Positions 15,817 through 25,065 are shown, counted from the first letter of the stretch. The stretch: 64,000 nt of DNA from an uncultured Eubacteriales bacterium (GCA_934436505.1 CAKSAP010000001.1:806001-870000), one strand, 5' to 3'. Notes: generated from the sequence alone by a model not told the origin. Made by a program: numbers and translations.

Positions 15817-17403
15817 ATGGATAACCAAAAAAGATTAAGGAAAAATGTCAATTCAAAATTGAGAACGGCACTTTTGCTGATGCTTGTTGCAATGTTCGTA
15901 ATTTCAAGCGTTATGACAGTCAATGCCGCTACAATCAAGGATGACGGAAAGTACACGTTGCTTCTCGCTTGCACTTCGGACGGCAAAATCGACGGCGATT
16001 ATTCAAAAATGATAAAGTTTGATGTTGCAGACGGCGACACAACGGTAAGCTTATCCGAGCTGACTGCAGGCATTATTCCGTTTAACGGCAGAACTCAATT
16101 TGCTTATTGGGCAACGGATTGGACGGGCGAAACAAGGGTCGCAGAGGATATACCGCTGTCGGATTTCAAATCCGAGGGTACTTTTTGGGTAAACGACGGC
16201 GAGGTGGAATACACCAACGGTCTCACGATTTACGCAGCCTTCTCTGAAGAAGCACTAAAGGGAACGGGCACATATTACCTGACGCTTGACGGTCTCGGCG
16301 GCACAGTAAACGGCAAGTATGAAATAACCCTGACAAGCAGCTCAAACGATTTTCAGACGGTTGATTTAACTCAATATGTCCCTGTAAGAGATGGCTTTAC
16401 CTTTGTCGGCTGGGATTTGAACGGCGAGTTTGTAACGGAAATATCGGCTGATTGCTTTAAGGAAAGCGACGCTGTAAAGGTTCTTGCAACTTTTACCGCA
16501 AACGCATTTTACGATAGCGATATAGTACTGACCTTAAATGCCAACGGCGGAACGCTCGACGGTAAAGAGGCTAAAAAGTACGATTATGTAGGCGGCAGAG
16601 ACTCGGGCGCATCAATGTCCCTTTTGCCCTATGTTCCCGTAAGAGAGGGCTATACCTTTAACGGCTGGAACACTAAAAAAGACGGCAGCGGAAAGAATTA
16701 CAAGTATGTTTATTGGAGAATTTGGGATAATAACGAGGAAACCAATAGCAAATTTGATAAAGATACTTTGATTACATATGACAGCGGTTACGAGCGTTAT
16801 AAAAATGTAACCCTTTACGCTTCTTGGACTAAAAATAATGACGCACCGACAAATCCCGGAAATCCCGAACCGCCCACACCGATTACGCCTCCTGCTTCCG
16901 AAACGGTCAATAAGCTCGAAAACACGGGCGAAACAAAGGCGGTTATCGAATTCCCCGACGGAATAAATAAGGATTACAAATTGGATATTAAATCCATAGA
17001 GGTCAAAAAAGAATTGGCAGATAAGAATGTAAAATTCATTGCGGATATCAATGTGCTGGATGCGGACAACAATGTTGTAAAAATCAGCGATACCAAAATG
17101 AAAATCAGACTTGCCTTGCCCGAAGACTTGAAAGGATATGAAAAATACGAGGTCGTATACATCTTAAACGGCGAGATAAAAGAAACAATTCCCGCAACGG
17201 TTGAGGACGGATATATCGTATTTGAAACAGCTCATTTGAGCCAATACGGAATTGTGGCGACAAGTAAAAGCATTACAAACGTGAACATTCCGAAGACGGG
17301 CAACTCAAACAGCCTTGCATTGTGGCTTACAATGGCAATAATCAGCGGCGGCGCCGTTACCCTGTTCGGTATGGCGGATAAAAAGAAAAAACGGGTAAAG
17401 TAA
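15817..17403 (+). CDS. Sortase-anchored surface protein with InlB/Listeria-Bacteroides repeats
   Basis: This 528-residue protein starts at ATG after AAGGAGG. A signal peptide covers about residues 1-36 (hydrophobic LLLMLVAMFVISSVMTVNA). Several beta-grasp repeats of the Flg_new/InlB type follow, recognisable by GGT(V/L)(N/D)GK early and VPVR(D/E)G(F/Y)TF.GW late in each unit. A Pro-rich linker (about 348-366) leads to a further beta-domain. The C-terminus has IPKTG (491-495), a hydrophobic helix and KKKKRVK, an LPXTG-type sorting signal with Ile first. It is therefore expected to be linked to the cell wall. Adhesion is likely, but its partner is unknown. Confidence 0.85.
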   Translation: MDNQKRLRKNVNSKLRTALLLMLVAMFVISSVMTVNAATIKDDGKYTLLLACTSDGKIDGDYSKMIKFDVADGDTTVSLSELTAGIIPFNGRTQFAYWATDWTGETRVAEDIPLSDFKSEGTFWVNDGEVEYTNGLTIYAAFSEEALKGTGTYYLTLDGLGGTVNGKYEITLTSSSNDFQTVDLTQYVPVRDGFTFVGWDLNGEFVTEISADCFKESDAVKVLATFTANAFYDSDIVLTLNANGGTLDGKEAKKYDYVGGRDSGASMSLLPYVPVREGYTFNGWNTKKDGSGKNYKYVYWRIWDNNEETNSKFDKDTLITYDSGYERYKNVTLYASWTKNNDAPTNPGNPEPPTPITPPASETVNKLENTGETKAVIEFPDGINKDYKLDIKSIEVKKELADKNVKFIADINVLDADNNVVKISDTKMKIRLALPEDLKGYEKYEVVYILNGEIKETIPATVEDGYIVFETAHLSQYGIVATSKSITNVNIPKTGNSNSLALWLTMAIISGGAVTLFGMADKKKKRVK

Positions 17404-17430
17404 AATAATACCGAAACCTGAACTCCCTAA

Positions 17431-17465
17431 AAAACAGGCAGTAACCGAAAGTTACTGCCTGTTTT
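17431..17465 (+). terminator. Terminator between the surface protein and the alcohol dehydrogenase
   Basis: AAAACAGGCAGTAAC (17431-17445) pairs perfectly with GTTACTGCCTGTTTT (17451-17465) around CGAAA. It is symmetrical and could serve both convergent genes. Confidence 0.9.
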
Positions 17466-17583
17466 GTGCTTTGATAAAAGCGTATAAAGTTGTTATTTAC
17501 TATGCTGCTTTTTACGTTCTCTGTAGCCGAGCCGTGTCATTTTAACTCTGTTTGATATGTAATCCAGCCCGTAAAATCACCTC

Positions 17584-18753
17584 TTAAAAGCTTTGCTTGA
17601 ATATTTCAACAATTTCATCACGGGTTAGCGGCTTATATCCGCCGTCCATCGGCAAGGTCAAATCCGCAAGATTTTGTACGTCGTCTTCTGTCAAGCCGAA
17701 ATCGTTAAGGCTCATTGAAACGCCGATTTCCCTCATCCAATTTTCCATAGCGGCAAGACCGCACATTGCTGTTTCCTCGTCTGTTTTACCGTTGCTGTCA
17801 ACATTCCAGACATTTACGGCAAAGCTTTTGAACTTTTTAAGTCCGTAAGGCATAATATATCTGTAATATGCAAGCGAAACGGCGGAAAGAGTCATTCCGT
17901 GAGTTGCATTTGTATATCCGCCGACTGCCTGACCGAGCATATGAACCGTCCAATCGGTAGTCTTACCTTTTGCAATCAGAGTGTTGAGTGCCCATGTTGC
18001 CGTCCACATAATATTACTTCTCGCCTCGTAATCCTGCGGATTTTTAACAGCGGCACGGCTTGAACGGATAACGCTTCTCATCAAGCCTTCGCTTATGTAG
18101 TCGCTTGTATTGTCGTCGTTTCCTGAAAAGTACTGTTCGCAAATATGGTTGAAAATATCGTATATTCCTGCAACCATTTGATATTTCGGCAGAGTGAGAG
18201 TGTATTTAGGATTGAGAATTGTAAATCTCGGCATAACTTTTTCACTCGCAAAGACATGACCGACTTTCTGCTTTGTAGCTTGATTTGTTATTACAGAGCC
18301 TGCGTTCATTTCAGAGCCCGTTCCCACCATTGTAAGCACACAGCCCACGGGAACAATTTCGCAATTTGGCTCTTCGAATTTCACAAAATATTTTTTCCAC
18401 GGATCTTCGTCGCAATTTATGGAAGCTGCTAAGGCCTTTGAATAATCGCAAACCGAGCCGCCGCCGACAGCAAGGATTAAATCCGCATTGTGTTCCCTTG
18501 CGATTTTTATACCTTCAATAAGCTTTTCAAGAGTGGGATTTGGCATAACGTCGGATATTTCGGCAATATTTTTATTGCAGCTTTTTAATGTTTTTACAAC
18601 GTCGTCGTATATTCCGTTCTTTTTTATCGAGCCGCCGCCGTAAACGAGAACGACATTGTCGCCGTAATTTTTCAGCTCATCATTAAGCCTTTGCAAAGCC
18701 TTGTCGCCGAAGTAAAGCTTTGTGGGGTTGCAATATGTAAAGTTACCGAGCAT
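17584..18753 (-). CDS. Iron-containing alcohol dehydrogenase (YqhD/butanol dehydrogenase type)
   Basis: This 389-residue protein reduces aldehydes to alcohols with NAD(P)H. Its cofactor-binding motif AVGGGSVCDYSKALA contains the family's GGGS. Metal ligands are expected at Asp and His in YDIFNHICE, and at the two His in HMLGQAVGGYTNATHG. It follows the cupin gene by one base, so with the flavodoxin it forms a three-gene unit beside a divergent LysR regulator, which suggests inducible detoxification of a carbonyl compound. The exact substrate cannot be told. Confidence 0.9.
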   Translation of the reverse strand: MLGNFTYCNPTKLYFGDKALQRLNDELKNYGDNVVLVYGGGSIKKNGIYDDVVKTLKSCNKNIAEISDVMPNPTLEKLIEGIKIAREHNADLILAVGGGSVCDYSKALAASINCDEDPWKKYFVKFEEPNCEIVPVGCVLTMVGTGSEMNAGSVITNQATKQKVGHVFASEKVMPRFTILNPKYTLTLPKYQMVAGIYDIFNHICEQYFSGNDDNTSDYISEGLMRSVIRSSRAAVKNPQDYEARSNIMWTATWALNTLIAKGKTTDWTVHMLGQAVGGYTNATHGMTLSAVSLAYYRYIMPYGLKKFKSFAVNVWNVDSNGKTDEETAMCGLAAMENWMREIGVSMSLNDFGLTEDDVQNLADLTLPMDGGYKPLTRDEIVEIFKQSF

Positions 18754-18754
18754 T

Positions 18755-19189
18755 TTATTTTACCTCCGATTTTTCATATTCTTCATCCGTAACGGGTTTT
18801 AACCATTCTGTCGTAGAGCTTTCGCCCGGCACCTCGATTGCCAAGTGAGAAAACCAGCTGTCCTTTGCCGCACCGTGCCAATGCTTAACTCCGGACGGAA
18901 CATTTACCGTATCTCCCGGGGAAAGCACCTGTACGGGCTTGCCGTATTCCTGATAATAGCCACGACCCGCAATGCAAACGAGGATTTGTCCGCCGCCCTT
19001 GTCAGCCTTGTGGATATGCCAATTGTTCCTGCACCTCGGCTCAAAGGTTACATTGTAAATCTTTATTTGCTCGTTTGAAACGGGTGCTAAATAGCTTTGA
19101 CCGATAAAATATTCAGCAAAGTCGTCGTTTGGCTCGCCTATCGGGAATACCATAGAGATTTGATGCTTTTGTTTTTGAATTTCATTCAT
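18755..19189 (-). CDS. Cupin-domain protein
   Basis: This 144-residue single-domain cupin carries the first motif CRNNWHIHKADKGGGQILV with metal-binding His, and the second PSGVKHWHGAAKDSWFSHLA. It probably binds a divalent metal, but the reaction is unknown. Similar small cupins often accompany carbonyl-detoxifying reductases. Its start overlaps the end of the flavodoxin gene by 8 bases, which suggests translational coupling. Confidence 0.85.
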   Translation of the reverse strand: MNEIQKQKHQISMVFPIGEPNDDFAEYFIGQSYLAPVSNEQIKIYNVTFEPRCRNNWHIHKADKGGGQILVCIAGRGYYQEYGKPVQVLSPGDTVNVPSGVKHWHGAAKDSWFSHLAIEVPGESSTTEWLKPVTDEEYEKSEVK

Positions 19190-19697
19190 ATTTTTTCAAC
19201 CATCCTTCAATATTTGATTTTGATTTGCTTACACGGCTTCCTAAAATTGCAAGTCCGTCGTCAACTGTTGCATTTGGACAAACGGCTTTAATGTCAGCAA
19301 CGCTTCTTCCCATACCGCTTCCCTCGTGTGTGCAAAACGGCTTAATCACTTTACCGCTGAAGTCAAAATGCTCTAAAAATGTGAATACCGCCATCGGCAT
19401 TGTGCTCCAATAATTCGGAAAGCCTAAATAAATCGTATCGTATTCGTCAATCAACTCGGGATATTTCAACAGGGGAGGGCGAGCATTTGCCTTTTGGTCG
19501 GCTTTTGCTTCCTCAATACAAGCGTTGTACCCCTTAGAATAAGGCTTTGACTGCTCAATTTTGAACATATTTGCACCTGTTAGCTCCTTGATGATTTCCG
19601 CCGCAGCCTCGGTGTTTCCGACTTCGAGCATTTTTAACGTTCCGCTTACATAGTTTTCGTCTGCTCTCGAATAAAAAGCAATCAGTTCCTTTGACAT
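19182..19697 (-). CDS. Flavodoxin-family protein
   Basis: This 171-residue protein has a flavodoxin fold that binds FMN. The phosphate-loop region is FYSRADENYVSGT, and DTIYLGFPNYWSTMPMAVFTF matches the second FMN-binding loop of flavodoxin-like quinone reductases. It is the first gene of the unit flavodoxin-cupin-alcohol dehydrogenase, transcribed away from the LysR gene at 19807 across a 109-bp shared control region. It probably supplies electrons or reduces quinone-like compounds. Confidence 0.85.
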   Translation of the reverse strand: MSKELIAFYSRADENYVSGTLKMLEVGNTEAAAEIIKELTGANMFKIEQSKPYSKGYNACIEEAKADQKANARPPLLKYPELIDEYDTIYLGFPNYWSTMPMAVFTFLEHFDFSGKVIKPFCTHEGSGMGRSVADIKAVCPNATVDDGLAILGSRVSKSKSNIEGWLKKYE

Positions 19698-19746
19698 TTA
19701 ATTACCGCCTTTCTGCTTTTTCAAGCTCAGTATATCACTCAAAATA

Positions 19747-19775
19747 TTGACACGGAATATCCTATCTGTTATTAT
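19747..19775 (+). promoter_or_regulatory. Promoter of the LysR regulator
   Basis: TTGACA (19747-19752) and TATTAT (19770-19775) are separated by 17 bp. Confidence 0.75.
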
Positions 19776-19777
19776 AG

Positions 19778-19796
19778 TATAAACTTATAGTTTATA
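19778..19796. promoter_or_regulatory. Putative LysR-binding inverted repeat
   Basis: TATAAAC and GTTTATA form a perfect 7-bp inverted repeat with a 5-bp spacer, which fits the T-N11-A pattern bound by LysR proteins. It lies just downstream of the -10 box of lysR and within the shared divergent region, so it could mediate autorepression and control of the flavodoxin unit. Confidence 0.55.
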
Positions 19797-19806
19797 GAGG
19801 TGCTTT

Positions 19807-20697
19807 ATGTACAATCCTTTACTTGATACATTTATAGCGGTAGCGGACTGTAAAAGCTTTACAAAAGCGGCGGAAAGGCTTTATATTTCTCCGACAGCCG
19901 TAATGAAGCAGATGAATAATTTGGAAAATCATTTGTCTGTTAAGTTGATAGACAGAACACCTGCCGGAGTGCGGCTTACCCCTGCGGGCGAGGTCATATA
20001 CCGTGATGCAAGGCTTATGATCGATTATTCCGAAAAGTCCATAGCCTCGGCAAAGGCGAAAACACTCGAGTATGACACAACCTTTTGCGTCGGTACGTCA
20101 ATGCTCAATCCCGCAAAGCCGTTTATGGATTTATGGTATAAGCTCAATCATAATTTCCCGAAGCATAAGCTGCATCTCGTGCCGTTTGAGGACAATCGTG
20201 AGGGTATCTTGTCTGAAATTAGAGGCTTGGGCGAGAAGTTCGACTTTTTAATAGGCGTATGCGATTCAAAATCGTGGCTTTCTCTTTGCAATTTTTTACC
20301 GCTTGGCAGATATAAAAAAATGGTAGCCGTATCGCACGACCATCGGCTTGCGAGCAAGAAAATGCTTGAGATTTCTGATTTGTACGGCGAAACGTTGATG
20401 ATGGTCAAAAAGGGGGATTCGGGCACAAATGATTTTATCCGTAACGATTTGGAAACCAATCATCCGCAGATAAAAATTGAGGATACCTCGATTTTTTACG
20501 ATATGTCCGTATTTAACCGCTGTGCCGAAGGCGATAACGTGCTTTTGACAATAGAGTTCTGGCAAGACGTGCATCCGGGGCTTGTTTCAATTCCCGTGAA
20601 TTGGGATTACAGTATTCCCTATGGGCTTCTTTACAGTCTTAACGCTGATGAGGATGTTCTGAGTTTTGTTGAAACGGTTAAAAAATCGCTGAAATAA
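19807..20697 (+). CDS. LysR-family transcriptional regulator
   Basis: This 296-residue protein has its winged HTH at residues 1-60 (FIAVADCKSFTKAAERLYIS ... MKQMNNLENHLSVKLIDRTPAGVRLTPAG), followed by a two-lobed effector-binding domain from about residue 90. It is transcribed divergently from flavodoxin-cupin-alcohol dehydrogenase, the usual arrangement for a LysR regulator and its target. The effector cannot be inferred. Confidence 0.9.
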   Translation: MYNPLLDTFIAVADCKSFTKAAERLYISPTAVMKQMNNLENHLSVKLIDRTPAGVRLTPAGEVIYRDARLMIDYSEKSIASAKAKTLEYDTTFCVGTSMLNPAKPFMDLWYKLNHNFPKHKLHLVPFEDNREGILSEIRGLGEKFDFLIGVCDSKSWLSLCNFLPLGRYKKMVAVSHDHRLASKKMLEISDLYGETLMMVKKGDSGTNDFIRNDLETNHPQIKIEDTSIFYDMSVFNRCAEGDNVLLTIEFWQDVHPGLVSIPVNWDYSIPYGLLYSLNADEDVLSFVETVKKSLK

Positions 20698-20906
20698 GCA
20701 ATAACAAACTCAACCGATTGCTGCGGCATTTGAGCTTGCTACCGCCCTTTCCCGTTAAACGAATATATTTGATTATCTGTCAAAAATTTGTTGAATTATC
20801 GGCGAATTTGCGTTATCATTATACAGATAACCGCTTGAATATCAAAACGGTAATTTTAACACGGTAAGGCTGTGAAATTGCAGCCGTATGTTTAGGAGAT
20901 TGAAAT

Positions 20907-21752
20907 ATGAAAACAGGCGTTATAGATGTCGGCGGGGGAATGAGAGGAATTTACGGGACAGGCGTTTTTGACTACTGTCTTGACAAAGGTATAAATTTCG
21001 GCTACGGTATCGGAATTTCGGCAGGAAGTGCTAATTTGGCTTCGTATGTCGGCGGACAAAGGGGTCGAAACTATGTGTTCTACCGTGATTATTCGGCACG
21101 AAAGGAGTATATGGGGCTCGGCGAGCTTTTGCACCACCATTCGTTCTTAAATCTCGACTATATTTACAGTACGCTGAGCAATTCCGACGGTGAAAATCCG
21201 CTGAATTACGACGGTATTATGAAAAATCCTATGGAGTGGTATGTCGCAGGCACCAACGCAATAACGGGCGAGGCTCGGTATTTTGACCGAAACGATATTA
21301 AGCGAGACGATTACAGTATATTAAAGGCTTCGAGCGCAATTCCCGTTGTGTGCGAGCCGCAGTATATTGACAACGTTCCGTACTTTGACGGCGCATTGGG
21401 AAATCCCGTTCCCGTCAAAAAGGCGTTCGAGGACGGCTGCGATAAGCTCGTGCTCATTTTGACAAAGCCGGAGTCCTTAATTCAGACGCCCGACAATGAA
21501 AAAATACTTGCAAGAATGTTCCAAAGCAAATACCCGAAAGCCGCACGTCAGCTTGAATTGAGGGCGGAACGCTACAATGAGGGTGTGGCGTTGGCTCAGG
21601 AGTATGCAAAGGACGGCAAGGCGATTATCATTTCGCCCGACGATACCTGCGGAGTTGACACGCTTGTAAAGAACAAATCGTCCTTGCAAAAATTATACGA
21701 AAAAGGGTACAGCGACGCAGAAAAAATATCATCGTTTTTATCAGAAAATTAA
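20907..21752 (+). CDS. Patatin-like phospholipase
   Basis: This 281-residue protein has the patatin catalytic dyad. The oxyanion motif GGGMRG is at residues 9-14, the nucleophile S38 is in GISAG (36-40), and D161 is in FDGALGN. It probably hydrolyses acyl chains from lipids in the cytosol. The C-terminal 100 residues are an extra helical segment seen in bacterial patatins. AGGAG precedes the ATG. It stands alone, with a terminator following. Confidence 0.9.
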   Translation: MKTGVIDVGGGMRGIYGTGVFDYCLDKGINFGYGIGISAGSANLASYVGGQRGRNYVFYRDYSARKEYMGLGELLHHHSFLNLDYIYSTLSNSDGENPLNYDGIMKNPMEWYVAGTNAITGEARYFDRNDIKRDDYSILKASSAIPVVCEPQYIDNVPYFDGALGNPVPVKKAFEDGCDKLVLILTKPESLIQTPDNEKILARMFQSKYPKAARQLELRAERYNEGVALAQEYAKDGKAIIISPDDTCGVDTLVKNKSSLQKLYEKGYSDAEKISSFLSEN

Positions 21753-21796
21753 ATAATTAAACATAAAAGCAACAATAATAAGTAAATAAAATGAAC

Positions 21797-21836
21797 AAAC
21801 CGCAGTGAGGCTGAGCCAAAGCTGCGGTTTTTGTTT
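21797..21836 (+). terminator. Terminator after the patatin gene
   Basis: AAACCGCAG pairs with CTGCGGTTT, followed by a T-rich run. Confidence 0.8.
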
Positions 21837-21863
21837 TATAGGAAATTGAATGAAATATCATAC

Positions 21864-21972
21864 CGTAGGGATTTTATAAAATCATATAAAATCAACCTCA
21901 CAATCCCTCCGCCTCACGTTCGTTCGGCACCTCCCTTTACACAAGGGAGGCTGAAATGCGGTTGTCCCTACG
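21864..21972. repeat. CGTAGGG-bounded repeat, copy C (109 bp)
   Basis: The unit is bounded by CGTAGGG (21864-21870) and CCCTACG (21966-21972), like the units at 13696 and 31726. Inside is an unrelated hairpin, CCTCCCTT...AAGGGAGG. No gene is visible in 21753-22197. Confidence 0.6.
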
Positions 21973-22003
21973 GATTTCATCAAATGAAAATGTTCGTAGA
22001 ATA

Positions 22004-22187
22004 AAGCCTTCCTCTGACGAGGAAGGTGGCACGCCGCAGGCGTGACGGAAGGAGAGATAACGAGAATTTGCTGTTTATTGCTTTCTCTCCCTCAGTCATT
22101 TTTCTTCGAAAAAAGACAGCTCCCTCGTCAGAGGGAGCCTGTGTTTGTGCTAAATTTTCACTCTTCACTTTTCTCTATTCTCTGCCC
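22004..22187. repeat. Intergenic CTCCCTCGTCAGAGGGAG-type repeat
   Basis: Short palindromes around CCTTCCTCTGACGAGGAAGG (22007) and GCTCCCTCGTCAGAGGGAGC (22119-22138) bracket about 110 bp. A pyrimidine-rich tail CTCTTCACTTTTCTCT follows and recurs almost unchanged at about 32035. The palindrome recurs at about 31889. These are dispersed non-coding repeats. Confidence 0.55.
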
Positions 22188-22197
22188 GTCAATATAC

Positions 22198-23439
22198 TTA
22201 CCCCATAACCTTTGACTTCGGCAAAAGGATGCAATCGGTTTTGCCCTTCGGCATTTTCGTATCGCAGAACAGCGTTGCCTCCTTGACGGTGTTTTTGCCG
22301 TATTTTTCATTTATCGAAAGCATTGCTTTTTCAATTTTCTCACGCTTGATATGCTTTTCAATGTCAAAAAACATATCGAGCTGAACGGCGCAGTTGCTCT
22401 CTAACAGGTCAAACGCCCTTACGCTTATGGCTCTGACGGGTAATTCCCTGTCATATCGCTCATCAAACAGCGAAAAGGCAAGGTCAGCTATCTCCCTTGC
22501 GTTTTGCGTGAGGAAATTCGTCTTTTTCTGAAATTGAACGCTTTTCAGCTCATTGCTTTTGACGGAAATCTGCACTCCGCCTGCCGAAAGCCTGTGCTTG
22601 CGAAGCTCACGGGAAACCTCGTGCGACAAGCTCAAAATTACTCTGTAAATCTCGTCATTTTCCGTGATGTCGGAGACAAGGGTTATGCCTCTGCCCACGC
22701 TCTTTATTTCGGGGGTGGTTAAAAAGTCGGAAACCTCGGAATTTTCATATCCGTTGGCGCATTTCCACAGCAGCTCGCCGTTTTTGCCCAAAAGGGAAAC
22801 AAGCGTATCGACGGGCGTTTTTGCAATATCGCCTATGGTTAAAATCCCGTATCTTTTGAGCGTTTTGTATGTGCTTCTGCCGACCCACAGCATATCGCAG
22901 GCAGGCAAGCTCCAGATTTTCTCCTTAAATTCACTTTTTCTGATAACGGTTATGGCGTCGGGCTTTTTCATATCGCTTCCGAGTTTTGCAAAGGTCTTGT
23001 TGAACGAAACGCCGACCGACAGCGTTATGCCAAGCTCCTTTTTCACACGTTCTTTTATTTTATATGCAATCTCCCTGTCCGAGCCGAAGAGCCTTTCGCT
23101 CGCCGTAACATCAAGCCAACACTCGTCCATACCGAACGGCTCTATCATATCGGTAAAATCGTAATAAATCCGCCTTGCCGCCTTGCCGTACTTTACATAT
23201 TCGTCAAAATGAGGCTCTAAAACTATCAAATCACGGCATTTATTTTTAGCCTGCCAAATGACATCGCCCGTTTTAACGCCGTATTTTTTCGCCGCTTCGC
23301 TTTTGGCAAGCACAATTCCGTGCCTGTCCTCCGCCTTGCCGCAAACCGCAACGGGCTTGCCTTTCAATTCGGGGTTGAGAGCAGTCTCCACAGAGGCGTA
23401 AAAGTTATTCAAATCACAATGTAAAATCGAGCGTTCCGT
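22198..23439 (-). CDS. dinB: DNA polymerase IV (Y-family translesion polymerase), non-standard start
   Basis: This roughly 413-residue Y-family polymerase copies damaged DNA with low fidelity. The catalytic acidic residues are visible in HCDLNNFYASVE and GMDECWLDVT; SVGVSFNKTFAKLGSDMKKP belongs to the palm/thumb and a little-finger domain follows. The frame has no ATG, GTG or TTG upstream of the first catalytic Asp: the first standard start, a TTG at 23412, would remove HCD. An ACG at 23437-23439, giving (M)ERSILHCDLNNFY, sits exactly where homologues begin, with AAGGGGG 7 bases upstream, so I chose it. ATT at 23425-23427 is a second option. Otherwise the gene has lost its start and is inactive. 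Confidence 0.8.
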   Translation of the reverse strand, partial: TERSILHCDLNNFYASVETALNPELKGKPVAVCGKAEDRHGIVLAKSEAAKKYGVKTGDVIWQAKNKCRDLIVLEPHFDEYVKYGKAARRIYYDFTDMIEPFGMDECWLDVTASERLFGSDREIAYKIKERVKKELGITLSVGVSFNKTFAKLGSDMKKPDAITVIRKSEFKEKIWSLPACDMLWVGRSTYKTLKRYGILTIGDIAKTPVDTLVSLLGKNGELLWKCANGYENSEVSDFLTTPEIKSVGRGITLVSDITENDEIYRVILSLSHEVSRELRKHRLSAGGVQISVKSNELKSVQFQKKTNFLTQNAREIADLAFSLFDERYDRELPVRAISVRAFDLLESNCAVQLDMFFDIEKHIKREKIEKAMLSINEKYGKNTVKEATLFCDTKMPKGKTDCILLPKSKVMG

Positions 23440-23547
23440 AAAACTGCCCCCTTTGTTTAATCGGTAAGCATATTTTAGCAGAACATTTGTTCGCTGTCAA
23501 CACATAAAATATGGCAATGCACAAATAAATGTACATTGCCGTTTATT

Positions 23548-24093
23548 TTAGGAATTGAAGTCCATTTTAACGTCGCTTCTCTTTTCGTCATCCGCTTGGA
23601 AAAATTCCTCAGCCTTTGCGCCGATTGAATTTGCGACGATAGACGACGGGAATTTAACAATAAGCTGATTGTAATACGAAACATTTGCGTTGTAAACCCG
23701 TCTTGATGCCGAAAGGTGTTCCTCGACGTCCGCAACGGTAATTTGAAGCTGCTTGAAGTTTTCGCTTGAACGAAGCTCAGGATAAGCCTCGGCAACCATA
23801 TTGATAGCGTGTGCGGTTTCGTTGAGCTTTGCGTTAATTTCCGAGCACTCTGCAACGCTCATACCCTTACGCATTTTAATAGTTTCGATAATCGTAAATT
23901 TCTCGTGATTTGCATAAGCCTTTGTAATATCAAGCAGCTTTGTCAAAATGTCGAAGCGTTTCGTCAGGGCAATGTCGATACCCGAGCGAGCTTCGGCGAT
24001 TTTAACCTGCGTTGTCTTGATTTTGTTCATAACGCTTATGTACCAAGCTATCACAAGCACAAGGATAACTGCCAAGATTATTCCAAAAGTCAT
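23548..24093 (-). CDS. lemA: LemA family protein
   Basis: This 181-residue protein has an N-terminal membrane anchor (residues 3-22) and a long helical bundle containing VKIAEARSGIDIALTKRFD and AYPELRSSENFKQLQ, which identify the LemA family. I chose ATG 24093 because AGGAG lies 8 bases upstream; a GTG three codons earlier overlaps that site. The DUF3137 gene lies 54 bp downstream... on the higher-coordinate side and is transcribed first, and this LemA/DUF3137 pairing is common in Firmicutes. The function of the family is not settled. Confidence 0.85.
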   Translation of the reverse strand: MTFGIILAVILVLVIAWYISVMNKIKTTQVKIAEARSGIDIALTKRFDILTKLLDITKAYANHEKFTIIETIKMRKGMSVAECSEINAKLNETAHAINMVAEAYPELRSSENFKQLQITVADVEEHLSASRRVYNANVSYYNQLIVKFPSSIVANSIGAKAEEFFQADDEKRSDVKMDFNS

Positions 24094-24156
24094 ATTAACC
24101 ACTCCTATATTATGTTAGTTTTATTTTAATATATAGCTTTATATTTTGCAAGAATT

Positions 24157-25065
24157 TTATTTTTTATATACCTTTCTGTCGAGATTCAGCTCATCAACAA
24201 AGCGAGTTATAATGCTCACATCATACGAAATATCCGAAATTGCGGACTCAACGTCGATAGGTCTGAAAATCGGCGGCTCAAAGGCGTCTCGGCGGTTATT
24301 TACGCCGATATGAAGCTGATTTCTGCAAAAGCAGAATATCAATGCGCCGTTTGTCTTTTCACGAAGCTCTGTCATTGAGTCCATAATGTGCGGAGTAATA
24401 ATGTAAAAAGCCTCTTGCTCATTGTTGGTGTAGGACTCAAACGTCTTGTTGAATTCAATGTTTTCAAATCGGATTTTCTCAAATTCCTTTGAAAACAGGC
24501 TCTTTCTGTGGTCGGCATAGTTAAAGCTTTTGTCGTGAACTAAAAGGTCGCAGTCAAAATTTTTGTTGAAGTCAAAAATCATCCATCTGCCCTTGAAATA
24601 GGTTACAGAGGTTTTCTGCCGTCCCGTGTAATGCTCCTCGCTGATTGTAACGTCGGATTGGGAAAAGGCGATGTTCTTATATTCCCCACGGAGAAAATCG
24701 TTTGAGGAATAGGTGTTGCCCATTTTCATCATACGGGTATTTTTTATTGCCGAAACAGGTATTCCGTAGTCCGAATTAAATTCCTTGATGTCAAAGTATC
24801 GCTCGAAAACCGTCCTTACAATAACCTCGTTGTAAAGCTTTTTGTAAACTCTTTTCTTTTTGTTTATCGTAGAGCCGAAAATTAAGCCTATAAACACATA
24901 TCCGCCGCCAATGATAAATTGAGCAAATTCAAATATATCAGGCTCTATAAAAAACAGCAGGAACGACAGCGATACGATTACAATAATAAACACAACCGAA
25001 TTTCGCAGGGATTTCCTCAGCTTTTCAAGTCGGTCAAGGCTTTCCGCAATTCTTTTGGCGTCCAA
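24157..25065 (-). CDS. DUF3137 domain membrane protein
   Basis: This 302-residue protein has two membrane helices at about residues 25-65 (FIIVIVSLSFLLFFI, then FIIGGGYVFIGLIFGS) and a soluble DUF3137 region after them. I placed the start at TTG 25063-25065 because GGGGTGAT is just upstream. An ATG further out at 25098 lies inside the preceding terminator hairpin and is rejected. It is transcribed with lemA. A role in membrane or envelope maintenance is possible but unproven. Confidence 0.75.
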   Translation of the reverse strand: MDAKRIAESLDRLEKLRKSLRNSVVFIIVIVSLSFLLFFIEPDIFEFAQFIIGGGYVFIGLIFGSTINKKKRVYKKLYNEVIVRTVFERYFDIKEFNSDYGIPVSAIKNTRMMKMGNTYSSNDFLRGEYKNIAFSQSDVTISEEHYTGRQKTSVTYFKGRWMIFDFNKNFDCDLLVHDKSFNYADHRKSLFSKEFEKIRFENIEFNKTFESYTNNEQEAFYIITPHIMDSMTELREKTNGALIFCFCRNQLHIGVNNRRDAFEPPIFRPIDVESAISDISYDVSIITRFVDELNLDRKVYKK

